Of a DNA stretch of 8,671 nucleotides, positions 1 through 7,297 are shown in pieces. The DNA lies in the NCBI GenBank assembly GCA_003224635.1, contig QHZK01000086.1:1-8671 (forward strand), read 5' to 3'. Numbering within the stretch: position 1 is the first letter of the stretch; each line of letters starts with the position of its first letter. Position numbers and translations under genes: made by a program. Under the pieces are notes generated by a model. The model worked only from the letters and a program-made list of their open reading frames with translations, ran no database searches and was not told the DNA's origin. The DNA is from Acidobacteriota bacterium. Its GTDB lineage: Bacteria; Acidobacteriota; Terriglobia; UBA7540.

Positions 1-1266
1 GGTGCGGGAGTAGACTTGGAGCGGGGGCAATCCTTTCGGTGGACTGAGCTTGACCTTGATGCGGCGCCAGCGGCCGTCCCGCACCAGGTTCGAAGGCTTA
101 TAACCGATAACGTATTGGTTGCGTAGCTCAATAGAGATTTTTTCCATGATGTCTGGCAGCTCATTAGGGTCCTCGACGCTGAACATTCGACCGCCTGATA
201 CTTCCGCAAGCTCCGACAGCAGGCCGGGCCCTCCGGCTTCTTCGGTCGTCCGCCCGCGCGACGAGAGCGGTTCAAATATCCCCACCGCATAGATTTCAAC
301 ATCGGCCTCCTTCACGGCCTTCTTGACGTCGCGCTCCGTGTAGCGGCTGTGGTTGTCGCCGCCATCCGAGATCACCAGCAAGGCCTTACGGTTGGTGGTG
401 GCCTTCTTCATTTCGCTCAGGCCAAGGTAGATGGCATCCAGCAGCGCGGTCTTGCCGCCCGCCCGGACCGTGATCAGACGGTCCTCGAGATTTTCGAACT
501 TCGACGTGAAGGCCGAGATCAGGTTGGGCCTCTCGTTGAAGTTGATGAGCATGAACTCATCCTGAGGGTTAGATGTCTTGAAGAATTGCAGGGCTGCTTC
601 CTTGGACTTCTCAATCTTGTCGGACATCGACCCGCTCGAATCGAAGATCATCCCCACGGAAATGGGGGCGTCTTCGGTGGAAAACGCCACAATCCGCTGC
701 GAAACCTTCTCGTCGTAGACCGCGAAATTGTCCTGATCGAGGCCGGTCACGATTCGGTCATACGGATCGGTAACCGTCACGTTGACGACCACCAGGTTGA
801 CGTCAACCTGGATCGGCGTGGTGTGAATGGGATGCCGCGTGACGGTGATCTCAGCGCCCTTCTTTTCGCCATTCAGAAGATCAGCCTTCGCGCCGTTCGG
901 CGGGTCAGTTTTCCCGGCAGCGGCCCCGGTTGCGGCCCCGGTCGCGGCCCCGGTCGCGGCTTGTTGGGCCTTGCCGTCAACGGGAGTGCCAGCGGGCGCT
1001 GGCGCGGTGCTCTGGTACTGTTTCGACGCGTCCGCCGGCTTGGATCCGGCCGCTTGTTTGGCGGCGTCCGCCTGCGGCTGTTCCTGCGGCGAGGCCTGGT
1101 CACCCTGAGCCAGCACGAAGCTGGGTCCGAGGAGCGCCAAAAGATAATGCAAGGGATTACCAGGCTTGGACCGCACACTACCGGTTGCGAGACACACCGG
1201 CGCGCTCAGCAGGGCAGCCGTCCATGTCGCACGCCGCAGCGCGCTGCGCCGGAAAACATCTCGCAT
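1..1266 (-). CDS. Exported VWA-domain protein, VWFA-related Acidobacterial family (3' end cut by window edge)
   Basis: 422 codons are visible and the frame is still open at base 1; the end (VYSRT) resembles the last strand of the family, so probably only a few residues are missing. The start is ATG at 1266-1264, preceded by GGAAAGAG (1275-1282). The N-terminus has two hydrophobic stretches (about residues 15-29 and 39-53), the second ending in a signal-peptidase-like VLA-Q. An in-frame GTG at residue 31 would give a tidier signal peptide. Residues 56-135 are a low-complexity Ala/Gln/Pro/Thr/Gly linker. From about residue 150 comes a beta strand (VDVNLVVVNVTVTD), then the VWA fold with MIDAS D209-x-S211-x-S213 (FDSSGSMS), a Thr near TALLDAIY, and VISDGGDN. 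The tail YVIGYKPSN with a following RWRRIKVKL is typical of the family. The role is unknown; an extracytoplasmic metal-dependent adhesion function is inferred from the fold only. Confidence 0.85.
   Translation of the reverse strand, partial: MRDVFRRSALRRATWTAALLSAPVCLATGSVRSKPGNPLHYLLALLGPSFVLAQGDQASPQEQPQADAAKQAAGSKPADASKQYQSTAPAPAGTPVDGKAQQAATGAATGAATGAAAGKTDPPNGAKADLLNGEKKGAEITVTRHPIHTTPIQVDVNLVVVNVTVTDPYDRIVTGLDQDNFAVYDEKVSQRIVAFSTEDAPISVGMIFDSSGSMSDKIEKSKEAALQFFKTSNPQDEFMLINFNERPNLISAFTSKFENLEDRLITVRAGGKTALLDAIYLGLSEMKKATTNRKALLVISDGGDNHSRYTERDVKKAVKEADVEIYAVGIFEPLSSRGRTTEEAGGPGLLSELAEVSGGRMFSVEDPNELPDIMEKISIELRNQYVIGYKPSNLVRDGRWRRIKVKLSPPKGLPPLQVYSRT
920..960. repeat. 12-bp GC-rich tandem repeat coding an Ala-Thr-Gly linker
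   Basis: On the plus strand three 12-bp units of GCGGCCCCGGT(T/C) follow each other (920-931, 932-943, 944-955), plus a partial fourth. Read in the VWA gene they code for repeated TGAA tetrapeptides (residues about 103-117). The unit is a multiple of 3, so copy-number change would lengthen or shorten the linker between signal peptide and VWA domain without breaking the frame. Confidence 0.8.
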
Positions 1267-1274
1267 GGCTAGCG

Positions 1275-1282
1275 CTCTTTCC
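1275..1282 (-). promoter_or_regulatory. Ribosome binding site of the VWA gene
   Basis: GGAAAGAG on the minus strand lies 8 nt before the ATG at 1266. It is a fair Shine-Dalgarno match and favours this start over the internal GTG at 1176-1174. Confidence 0.5.
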
Positions 1283-1339
1283 GGGGCCGAGTTTCAGCTA
1301 CAACGCGCCTCCCGCTGCCCCCCCCGTCCCGGCTGTAAT

Positions 1340-1402
1340 CTGAACTGAGGCCATATTAACACAGGATGCAAGTCAAAACTATGCGGGAGCCTGAACTGAG
1401 GC
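1340..1402. repeat. 12-bp direct repeat flanking the putative VWA promoter
   Basis: CTGAACTGAGGC occurs at 1340-1351 and again at 1391-1402, spaced 51 bp, on either side of the candidate -10. A 12-mer pair somewhere in 8.7 kb is expected by chance, but two copies this close at a promoter could be operator sites. The 1267-1505 spacer shows nothing else recognisable. Confidence 0.4.
1353..1361 (-). promoter_or_regulatory. Candidate extended -10 promoter element for the VWA gene
   Basis: The minus strand reads TGTTAATAT, an extended -10 (TG-n-TAATAT, 5 of 6 to consensus). No good -35 lies 17 nt upstream, as expected of extended -10 promoters but also of chance. It would give a leader of about 80 nt. 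Confidence 0.3.
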
Positions 1403-1505
1403 TGGCCAATTTTTAACCGGGCGCTCTCTGGATGAGGTAACGCAACCAGCCGGATGGCGCTAACGACGTAGCCACACAATCACTGTCTCTGCGACCCGTG
1501 TCGGC

Positions 1506-1883
1506 TCACCAACTAAGCCGCCTGAGTCCCTTGATCAAATCGAAATGTTGGTCTTGGCTCAGAATGGGCAGGGCGTGCTGGCGGCAGAGCGCCGCGATCC
1601 ACGCGTCATTGGAGGGGATCGGCGTACCAGCCTCTTTGAGCTGAATGCGCACCTCCGCGTACCAAATGGCGGTTTCCTCATTGACCTCGAGCACGCGCGC
1701 GACGGAGACGAACTCCTTCAGCCAGCGCTCGTACTGACGCCTGTGTCGCGACTGGGCAATTCCGAACCGGTACTCGCCTAAGACGATAACTGGGATTGCA
1801 GCGTCGCTGGCGACGGCAAATTGTTTCGCCGCGCCAGTTTGGCCTTCGGCAATCGCCGACAGAGCGTTCGTGTCGAGGATCAA
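1506..1883 (-). CDS. vapC: VapC-like PIN-domain toxin ribonuclease
   Basis: A 125-residue PIN domain, the usual size for VapC. PIN-domain toxins are Mg-dependent RNases held inactive by the cognate antitoxin. All four acidic metal ligands can be placed: D4 in the LDTN start motif, E37 in VLGEYRFG, D93 in SNDAWIAAL and D111 in LSQDQHF. The start is TTG (1883-1881), overlapping the TGA stop of the antitoxin gene as TTGA. The sequence AGAGGAA just upstream, inside the antitoxin gene, is a plausible ribosome site. The overlap points to translational coupling that keeps toxin below antitoxin. The protein appears intact, so the pair may be active. The RNA target cannot be told from sequence; many VapCs cut tRNA or 23S rRNA. 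Confidence 0.9.
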   Translation of the reverse strand: MILDTNALSAIAEGQTGAAKQFAVASDAAIPVIVLGEYRFGIAQSRHRRQYERWLKEFVSVARVLEVNEETAIWYAEVRIQLKEAGTPIPSNDAWIAALCRQHALPILSQDQHFDLIKGLRRLSW

Positions 1884-2131
1884 GCCTGTTCCTCTGGCTC
1901 GACTGCTTCGAATTCCCGCTCAATCCGCGCGTTGATGCGAGCCGTTTCCTTCCGCAGGTGGCGCAGCCTTCCCACCAGCTTCGCCTTCATCCTGTCGTGC
2001 GTCGGGGACTTGCCTTCAAGCTTCTCGGCCACTGCCTCGCTCACAAATTGGCGAAATGGAACTCTTTGTTCGGCAGCCTTCGCCTTGGCGCGGCGGAAGA
2101 CCGCATCTGGAATTTCCAGTGTCGTTTTCAC
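1880..2131 (-). CDS. vapB: VapB-like antitoxin, ribbon-helix-helix type
   Basis: An 83-residue charged protein. Residues 1-40 (MKTTLEIPDAVFRRAKAKA, then a segment with FVSEAVAEKL) match an N-terminal ribbon-helix-helix: a short strand KTTLEIPD, then two helices. The basic/acidic C-terminal half (about 45-83) ends in EEQA and is the expected toxin-binding tail. The start is GTG (2131-2129), with AGGA directly before it, which is unusually close. No in-frame ATG lies nearby upstream. It precedes vapC in the usual antitoxin-first order with a 4-nt overlap. Antitoxins of this type bind their own promoter; the palindrome just upstream is the likely target. Confidence 0.85.
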   Translation of the reverse strand: MKTTLEIPDAVFRRAKAKAAEQRVPFRQFVSEAVAEKLEGKSPTHDRMKAKLVGRLRHLRKETARINARIEREFEAVEPEEQA

Positions 2132-2141
2132 TCCTGCATCA

Positions 2142-2157
2142 TCCCATATTTATGGGA
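2142..2157. promoter_or_regulatory. Palindrome upstream of vapB, likely autoregulatory operator
   Basis: TCCCATA-TT-TATGGGA is a perfect inverted repeat with 7-bp arms and a 2-nt centre, 10 nt upstream of the vapB start codon. Ribbon-helix-helix antitoxins bind such short palindromes and repress their own operon. The AT-rich core may also overlap the -10 region, but no convincing -35 is visible at the right spacing. Confidence 0.6.
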
Positions 2158-2304
2158 GGCGATCAAGTCGTGTGCCGAGCACCTGCTTGAAGCGAGGCCG
2201 AGACAACGCGATCCCCGTCTTTCTGATGGCCACGGGGCTGCCGTTGCACACCAGCGTCATACGTCGGGATGCTTACCAGCGAATCCAAGCGAACAATTTC
2301 CTGA

Positions 2305-2334
2305 TTGACAACCCCTCGGCCCGCGGCGCATCAT
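2305..2334 (+). promoter_or_regulatory. Predicted sigma-70-type promoter of pyrG
   Basis: An exact TTGACA -35 (2305-2310), an 18-bp spacer and CATCAT (2329-2334, 4 of 6 to TATAAT) as -10. Transcription would begin near 2341, giving a leader of about 158 nt before pyrG. This is the best promoter-like match I found in the window. Confidence 0.5.
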
Positions 2335-2337
2335 TGT

Positions 2338-2378
2338 TCGTACCGATACCTTACTTTACTTCGCTGACTTCGGTACGA
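2338..2378 (+). promoter_or_regulatory. Inverted repeat at the predicted pyrG transcription start
   Basis: TCGTACCGA (2338-2346) and TCGGTACGA (2370-2378) are perfect inverted complements, separated by 23 nt. The left arm overlaps the predicted start site near 2341. It could be a split operator for a dimeric repressor or, as RNA, a hairpin at the 5' end of the pyrG message. No T-run follows, so it is not an ordinary terminator. Confidence 0.45.
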
Positions 2379-2490
2379 GCGATCACGGCGCTCCTTGGGC
2401 TGGGAAGCAGTTGGCGCCCGGCGGATGGTTTTTGACGGCGTACAAGTCAGTCCTTTGCAGCGAGCCTGCCAAACCGACCCCTTATTTCCC

Positions 2491-2495
2491 GGAGG
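2491..2495 (+). promoter_or_regulatory. Ribosome binding site of pyrG
   Basis: GGAGG lies 3 nt before the ATG at 2499. The spacing is short but the match is strong, and the first residues (MGAKYIFVTGG) align with the usual start of CTP synthases. Confidence 0.6.
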
Positions 2496-2498
2496 CGT

Positions 2499-4163
<1,665 letters not shown>

Positions 4164-4205
4164 CGCTGAGGAGAGCCCGCCAAAAGGCAAAACTGAAGGT
4201 TGAAC

Positions 4206-4256
4206 ATTGAAAATTCAAAATTGAAAATTGAAAATATTGAAAATTGAAAAGCAAAA
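4206..4256. repeat. Heptamer array ATTGAAA, including the left 17-bp inverted repeat
   Basis: Six units of ATTGAAA or close variants run from 4206 to 4249 with a strict 7-bp period, broken once by an extra AT (4234-4235). The last part, AAAATTGAAAAGCAAAA (4240-4256), is repeated perfectly in inverted orientation at 4717-4733. Base composition is sharply AT-rich against GC-rich neighbours. Confidence 0.85.
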
Positions 4257-4714
4257 ATCCGCTGAAGATTCCTCGACACCGGAAGGCCGTCGGAATTCTG
4301 CTGAAGGACGCCCGACTCTCAGTGACCGCATACTCAAGCACGGAACGCGAGTGATCAGAGTGGTCGAATCGCTCCCGAACACGCTCGTAGGAAGGCGAAT
4401 CGGAGACCAGCTTGTGCGCAGCGCGCTCTCAGTCGGCGCTAATTTCGAGGAGGCCCAGGGCGCCGGGTCCCGCGCCGATTTCGCAAACAAGCTCCGGATT
4501 GCGTTAAAGGAATTGCGAGAGGCAAAACTACTGGCTTCGTGTGATTGCGGAGGCCAGGCTGTTGCCTCCCAAGCGGCTCGCTTCGTTAATCGACGAATCA
4601 AGCCAGTTGGTAGCGATGATGGGTAAAGCCGCAGCCAGAGCAAAAGGCAAGGCCAAGGATTCCAGAGCAGACGTTCCCGGGCACGAGCCGTCGGACGAGG
4701 GTCCGACAGCTTGA
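4228..4714 (+). pseudogene. Four-helix-bundle protein (23S rRNA intervening-sequence protein family), frameshifted
   Basis: The first frame codes RVIRVVESLPNT, then GDQLVRSALSVGANFEEA, then a RADFANKLRIALKELREA segment. This is the hallmark of the small four-helix-bundle family (TIGR02436 / PF05635). It then runs out of register and stops at 4624-4626. Dropping one A from the AAAA run at 4524-4527 restores the expected continuation: NYWLRVIAEARLLPPKRLAS, LIDESSQLVAMMGKAA, then a Lys-rich and acidic tail ending EGPTA and TGA at 4712-4714. So one base was gained in a short homopolymer; it may be a real mutation or a sequencing error. The restored product would be at most about 161 residues. The 5' end is uncertain: the TTG at 4228 lies in repeat DNA, while homology starts near residue 32 (LSDRILKHG). 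The family's function is unknown; members occur in 23S rRNA insertions, and related folds serve as Avd in diversity-generating retroelements. No reverse transcriptase is present here. Confidence 0.8.
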
Positions 4715-4716
4715 AC

Positions 4717-4748
4717 TTTTGCTTTTCAATTTTTCATTTTTTCATTTG
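4717..4748. repeat. Right AT-rich inverted repeat of the four-helix-bundle unit
   Basis: Bases 4717-4733 are the exact reverse complement of 4240-4256 (17 of 17). Outward, 4735-4747 stays partly complementary to 4226-4239 with small bulges. It starts 2 nt after the four-helix-bundle stop codon. Together with the left array it frames the gene on both sides. Confidence 0.75.
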
Positions 4749-4781
4749 ATCCTTCGAGTTCTTCGGGACCTCCATAATTTC

Positions 4782-5609
4782 ATGCCCCACCTTGTCCGCG
4801 TCGGCAAGCTCGCTCTGGGCGCGGGATGCCCACTGGTTCTGATCGCCGGGCCCTGCGTGATCGAGAGTGAGCGGCACGCCTTGAAGATGGCGGAGCGCCT
4901 CGCAGCCGCCGCCCGCGAGCTCCGTGTTCCTTACATCTTCAAAGCCTCCTACGACAAGGCCAACCGCACCTCGCTCGGCTCCTACCGCGGGCCGGGATTG
5001 GCGCGCGGTCTCGAAATCCTGGCGAGCATCAAGACGAAGGTCGGGGTGCCCGTGCTCACCGACGTGCATGACGCGAGCCAGGTCGCTCCCGCCGCCGAGG
5101 TGTGCGACGTCATTCAGATTCCGGCGTTCCTGTCGCGCCAGACGGACCTGCTGGTGGAAGCAGGGCGCTCGCGAGCCGCGGTCAACATCAAGAAAGGTCA
5201 GTTCCTCTCGCCCTGGGAAGTCCGCCACGCTGTCGAAAAGGTGGCGAGCGCCGGCAACCACCGCATCCTCATCACGGAGCGCGGCTCGTCATTCGGCTAC
5301 AACAATCTGGTTGTAGATATGCGCGGGATTGCGGTGATGAAGGAGTGGGGCTATCCCATCATTCTCGACGTCACACACGCGCTGCAACTGCCCGGTGGCG
5401 AGGGCGCGCGCAGCGGAGGCCAGCCCCGGTTCATCGAGACGCTGGCGAAGGCAGGCGTCGCGGCGGGCGCCGACGGAATCTTCATGGAGGTGCACGACAA
5501 TCCATCGCGCGCTTTGTCGGACGGCTCGAACGCGCTCGATTTGAAGCGATTCAAACCGCTGGCGAGGAAACTGCGCGACCTCGGGCGCTTCGTGCGCAAG
5601 CTCGATTAG
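4782..5609 (+). CDS. kdsA: 3-deoxy-8-phosphooctulonate (Kdo 8-phosphate) synthase
   Basis: It condenses arabinose 5-phosphate with PEP to Kdo 8-phosphate, a committed step of LPS inner-core synthesis. 275 residues (E. coli 284). Motifs in order: LIAGPCVIES (20-29), FKASYDKANRTS (53-64), VLTDVHD (91-97), IQIPAFLSRQTDLL (111-124), NIKKGQFLSPWEV (135-147), TERGSSFGYNNLVVDMR (165-181), DVTHALQLPGG (196-206) and FMEVHDNP with LSDGSNAL (234-252). Cys25 in AGPC, with H199, E236 and D247, marks the metal-dependent class; the E. coli-type enzyme has Asn at the Cys position. The start at 4782 gives a normal N-terminus. A longer reading from TTG at 4719 would only add residues translated from the AT-rich repeat. 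No clear Shine-Dalgarno precedes it. Confidence 0.95.
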   Translation: MPHLVRVGKLALGAGCPLVLIAGPCVIESERHALKMAERLAAAARELRVPYIFKASYDKANRTSLGSYRGPGLARGLEILASIKTKVGVPVLTDVHDASQVAPAAEVCDVIQIPAFLSRQTDLLVEAGRSRAAVNIKKGQFLSPWEVRHAVEKVASAGNHRILITERGSSFGYNNLVVDMRGIAVMKEWGYPIILDVTHALQLPGGEGARSGGQPRFIETLAKAGVAAGADGIFMEVHDNPSRALSDGSNALDLKRFKPLARKLRDLGRFVRKLD

Positions 5610-5611
5610 CG

Positions 5612-5626
5612 CCAGGAGCGCGGGCG
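5612..5626. repeat. Truncated copy of the GGAGCGCGGGCG repeat after kdsA
   Basis: CCAGGAGCGCGGGCG begins 2 nt after the kdsA stop and equals the left part of the element at 7298-7312. The right half of the palindrome is missing; the sequence diverges at 5627. Confidence 0.6.
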
Positions 5627-5652
5627 ACTCGGTGTGCTATCATCGTGCCCTG

Positions 5653-5674
5653 GGAGCGCGGGCGTCTCGCCCGC
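5653..5674. repeat. REP-like GC palindrome upstream of kdsD
   Basis: The core GCGGGCG-TCT-CGCCCGC (5658-5674) is a perfect 7-bp-arm hairpin with a 3-nt loop, preceded by GGAGC. The full 22-bp element is identical to that at 7301-7322. It sits 27 nt before the kdsD start. It could act as a stem in the kdsA-kdsD transcript, but no T-run follows. Copies of this type are common spacer repeats in related genomes (from memory, not checked). Confidence 0.7.
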
Positions 5675-5701
5675 TGTTCGTGATTCGACATACCGCAGCT
5701 T

Positions 5702-6667
5702 ATGGCTCTTGAAACCGCCCGCAAGGTGCTCGAAATCGAGGCCCGAACCCTGGCCGAGTTGGTCGGCCGCCTGGACGAGCGCTTCACGCAAGCCGTGGAA
5801 ACCCTGTTCGCCTGCAAGGGCCGCGTAGTGGTCACCGGCATGGGGAAGTCGGGGCTGATCGGGCAGAAAATCTCCGCCACTTTTTCGAGCACCGGCACGC
5901 CGTCGTTTTTCCTTCATCCCGCCGAGGCCCTGCACGGCGACCTGGGCAGCCTGGTGCGCAATGACGCGCTGGTGGCGCTTTCCTACAGCGGCGAGACCGA
6001 GGAGCTGCTGCGCCTGCTCGACACGGTGAAGCGCCTGGCTGTCCCGCTCATCACCCTGACGGGAAGCCCGTGCTCGACACTTGCCCAGGCGAGCGACGTC
6101 GTGATCGACGTGGGCATCCGGCAGGAGGCCTGTCCGCTGGGCCTTGCTCCCACAGCTTCGACCACTGCGATGCTGGCCATGGGCGACGCGCTCGCCATGG
6201 CCCTGCTTGAAAGGCGAGGCTTCACGGAGGAAGACTACGCGGCGCTGCACCCGGGCGGCAAGCTCGGCGTTCGGCTCAAGCGCGTGGAAAACGTGATGCA
6301 CGCGGGCGACCAGGCGCCCAGCGTGGCCCCCACGACGTTGATCACGGACGTGATCTACGAGATGAGCAGGAAAGGCCTCGGCCATACAACCGTAGTCGAA
6401 GACGGCAATCGTCTGGTGGGAATCATTTCTGACGGCGACCTGCGGCGCTTCTTGCAGAGGGAAGGGAACCGGGCGCTCGGCCTGACGGCGGGGGATTGCA
6501 TGTCGCGGGACCCGGTCACCATCGGCCGCAAGGAACTCGCGACTCGCGCCCTGAACCTGATGGAGGCGCGCAAGATCACTTCGCTGCCCGTCGTGGACAG
6601 GGAAGGGAAACTCGAGGGCGTGGTCCACTTGCACGACCTGTGGACGACACTGAATTATGAATTCTGA
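5702..6667 (+). CDS. kdsD: D-arabinose 5-phosphate isomerase
   Basis: It converts ribulose 5-phosphate to arabinose 5-phosphate, the first step towards Kdo. 321 residues (E. coli KdsD 328). An N-terminal SIS domain (about 35-170) has VVTGMGKSG and SYSGETEELL. Two CBS domains follow (about 200-255 and 265-315), with DVIYEMSRKGLGHTTVVE, IISDGDLRR and SLPVVDREGKLEGVVHLHDL. The four catalytic positions of the E. coli enzyme (K59, H88, E111, H193) are all present at a constant offset of ten: K49, H78, E101, H183. The last residues (NYEF) and the stop codon are coded by the heptamer array that starts at 6651, so the native C-terminus probably ended around LWTTL. No Shine-Dalgarno is visible before the ATG at 5702. 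Confidence 0.95.
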   Translation: MALETARKVLEIEARTLAELVGRLDERFTQAVETLFACKGRVVVTGMGKSGLIGQKISATFSSTGTPSFFLHPAEALHGDLGSLVRNDALVALSYSGETEELLRLLDTVKRLAVPLITLTGSPCSTLAQASDVVIDVGIRQEACPLGLAPTASTTAMLAMGDALAMALLERRGFTEEDYAALHPGGKLGVRLKRVENVMHAGDQAPSVAPTTLITDVIYEMSRKGLGHTTVVEDGNRLVGIISDGDLRRFLQREGNRALGLTAGDCMSRDPVTIGRKELATRALNLMEARKITSLPVVDREGKLEGVVHLHDLWTTLNYEF

Positions 6668-6735
6668 ATGATGAATTGTGAATGGTGAACTACAAACAGA
6701 GAGATTGTAATTCAGAACTCATAATTCATAATTCA
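6651..6735. repeat. Heptamer array TGAATTA, folded as an imperfect hairpin
   Basis: Six units of period 7 run from 6651 to 6692: TGAATTA, TGAATTC, TGAATGA, TGAATTG, TGAATGG, TGAACTA. After a short spacer the same unit returns inverted (AATTCAT type, 6709-6735). Arms 6651-6669 and 6710-6728 match as inverted complements at 18 of 19 positions, with a 40-nt loop. The array overlaps the kdsD 3' end and runs up to 1 nt before the kdsC ATG. Confidence 0.9.
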
Positions 6736-6736
6736 A

Positions 6737-7297
6737 ATGGCCATGTCATCCCAGGCGGTGCGCCAGCGCGCCCGCAAGATCAAACTCCTGCTGATGGACG
6801 TCGACGGCGTGCTGACGGACGGCAGCATCTATTACTTGCCGCAGGCCGTCCAAGGCTCCTCGGGACGGTTGATCGAGACTAAAGGGTTCCACGCGCGCGA
6901 CGGTCTGGGCATTCGCCTCGCGCACGAAGCCGGGCTTAAGACCGGGCTCATTTCGGGCCGGACTTCGCCACTGGTCGAGTATCGGGCCAAAGAACTGGGT
7001 ATCCACTTCGTCCAATTGGACGCTTTGGAGAAATTGGGCCCTTACCAAGAAATTCTTCGGGCTGCGAATCGGCGCGACGAAGATGTTTGCTACGTGGGCG
7101 ATGACATCGTTGACCTGCCTATTCTCAAGCGCGTGGGACTGGCGGTGGGTGTGGGCGACGGGCATCCGTTCCTGCGGCGCCACGTTCATTACTGGACTCG
7201 CCAGCCCGGGGGCTGCGGCGCAGTGCGCGAGACCATTGAACTGATTCTCGACGCGCAGGGCAAGCTGCGCGACGTATTCAAGTCGTATCTCAAATAG
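6737..7297 (+). CDS. kdsC: Kdo 8-phosphate phosphatase, HAD superfamily
   Basis: It hydrolyses Kdo 8-phosphate to Kdo, the third step of the pathway. 186 residues (E. coli 188). HAD motif I is DVDGVLTDG with nucleophile D21 and acid/base D23. The cap-less C0 type with FHARDGLGIRL (51-61) is characteristic of KdsC. Motif II is SGR (73-75), motif III K99, and motif IV GDDIVDLPIL (121-130). The C-terminal GGCGAVRETIELIL is the family tail. A somewhat long segment (PQAVQGSSGRLIETKG, 35-50) precedes the FHARDG motif. The start may be 6737 or the ATG at 6743. Neither has a Shine-Dalgarno, because repeat DNA lies directly upstream; coupling to kdsD translation 69 bp earlier is possible but unproven. 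Confidence 0.95.
   Translation: MAMSSQAVRQRARKIKLLLMDVDGVLTDGSIYYLPQAVQGSSGRLIETKGFHARDGLGIRLAHEAGLKTGLISGRTSPLVEYRAKELGIHFVQLDALEKLGPYQEILRAANRRDEDVCYVGDDIVDLPILKRVGLAVGVGDGHPFLRRHVHYWTRQPGGCGAVRETIELILDAQGKLRDVFKSYLK

Larger units (their letters stand above)
2132..2498. other. Divergent spacer between vapB and pyrG
   Basis: This 367-bp spacer separates minus-strand vapBC from plus-strand pyrG. It contains the vapB palindrome, a predicted pyrG promoter and an inverted repeat, described separately. Between about 2160 and 2300 a plus-strand frame stays open with a plausible amino acid mix, but it has no start, no ribosome site and no family I recognise, so it is not called as a gene. Confidence 0.5.
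4206..4748 (+). mobile_element. Candidate inserted unit: four-helix-bundle gene between inverted AT-rich ends
   Basis: The whole AT-rich-bounded segment separates pyrG from kdsA, two genes that would otherwise sit close together. Both borders are inverted copies of the same 17-mer, the gene fills the space between them, and the ends could pair in RNA into one long stem. No transposase is encoded and no target-site duplication was found, so mobility is only inferred from the layout. A folded leader/trailer without mobility is the alternative. Confidence 0.4.

Noticed and set aside
349..1272. Long plus-strand open frame (307 codons) across the VWA gene
   Set aside because: It is antisense to a protein with clear VWA motifs, has Arg/Gly-rich composition typical of GC-rich shadows, and no recognisable domain.
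2160..2435. Possible gene remnant on the plus strand before pyrG
   Set aside because: The amino acid mix looks plausible, but there is no start, ribosome site or family I recognise, and it overlaps the predicted promoter. A protein search with this frame would settle it.
4206..4257. CRISPR array
   Set aside because: The period is 7 bp with no spacers, and no cas genes are present.
4228..4714. Diversity-generating retroelement accessory gene (avd)
   Set aside because: The fold family is related, but no reverse transcriptase, template repeat or variable repeat is in the window.
4719..4781. Longer kdsA start at TTG 4719
   Set aside because: The extra 21 residues come from the AT-rich inverted repeat and are not part of known KdsA N-termini.
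5606..6634. Minus-strand open frame of 342 codons opposite kdsD
   Set aside because: It is the antisense of a full KdsD with all catalytic residues; its AGETPALPG segment is only the translated GC palindrome.
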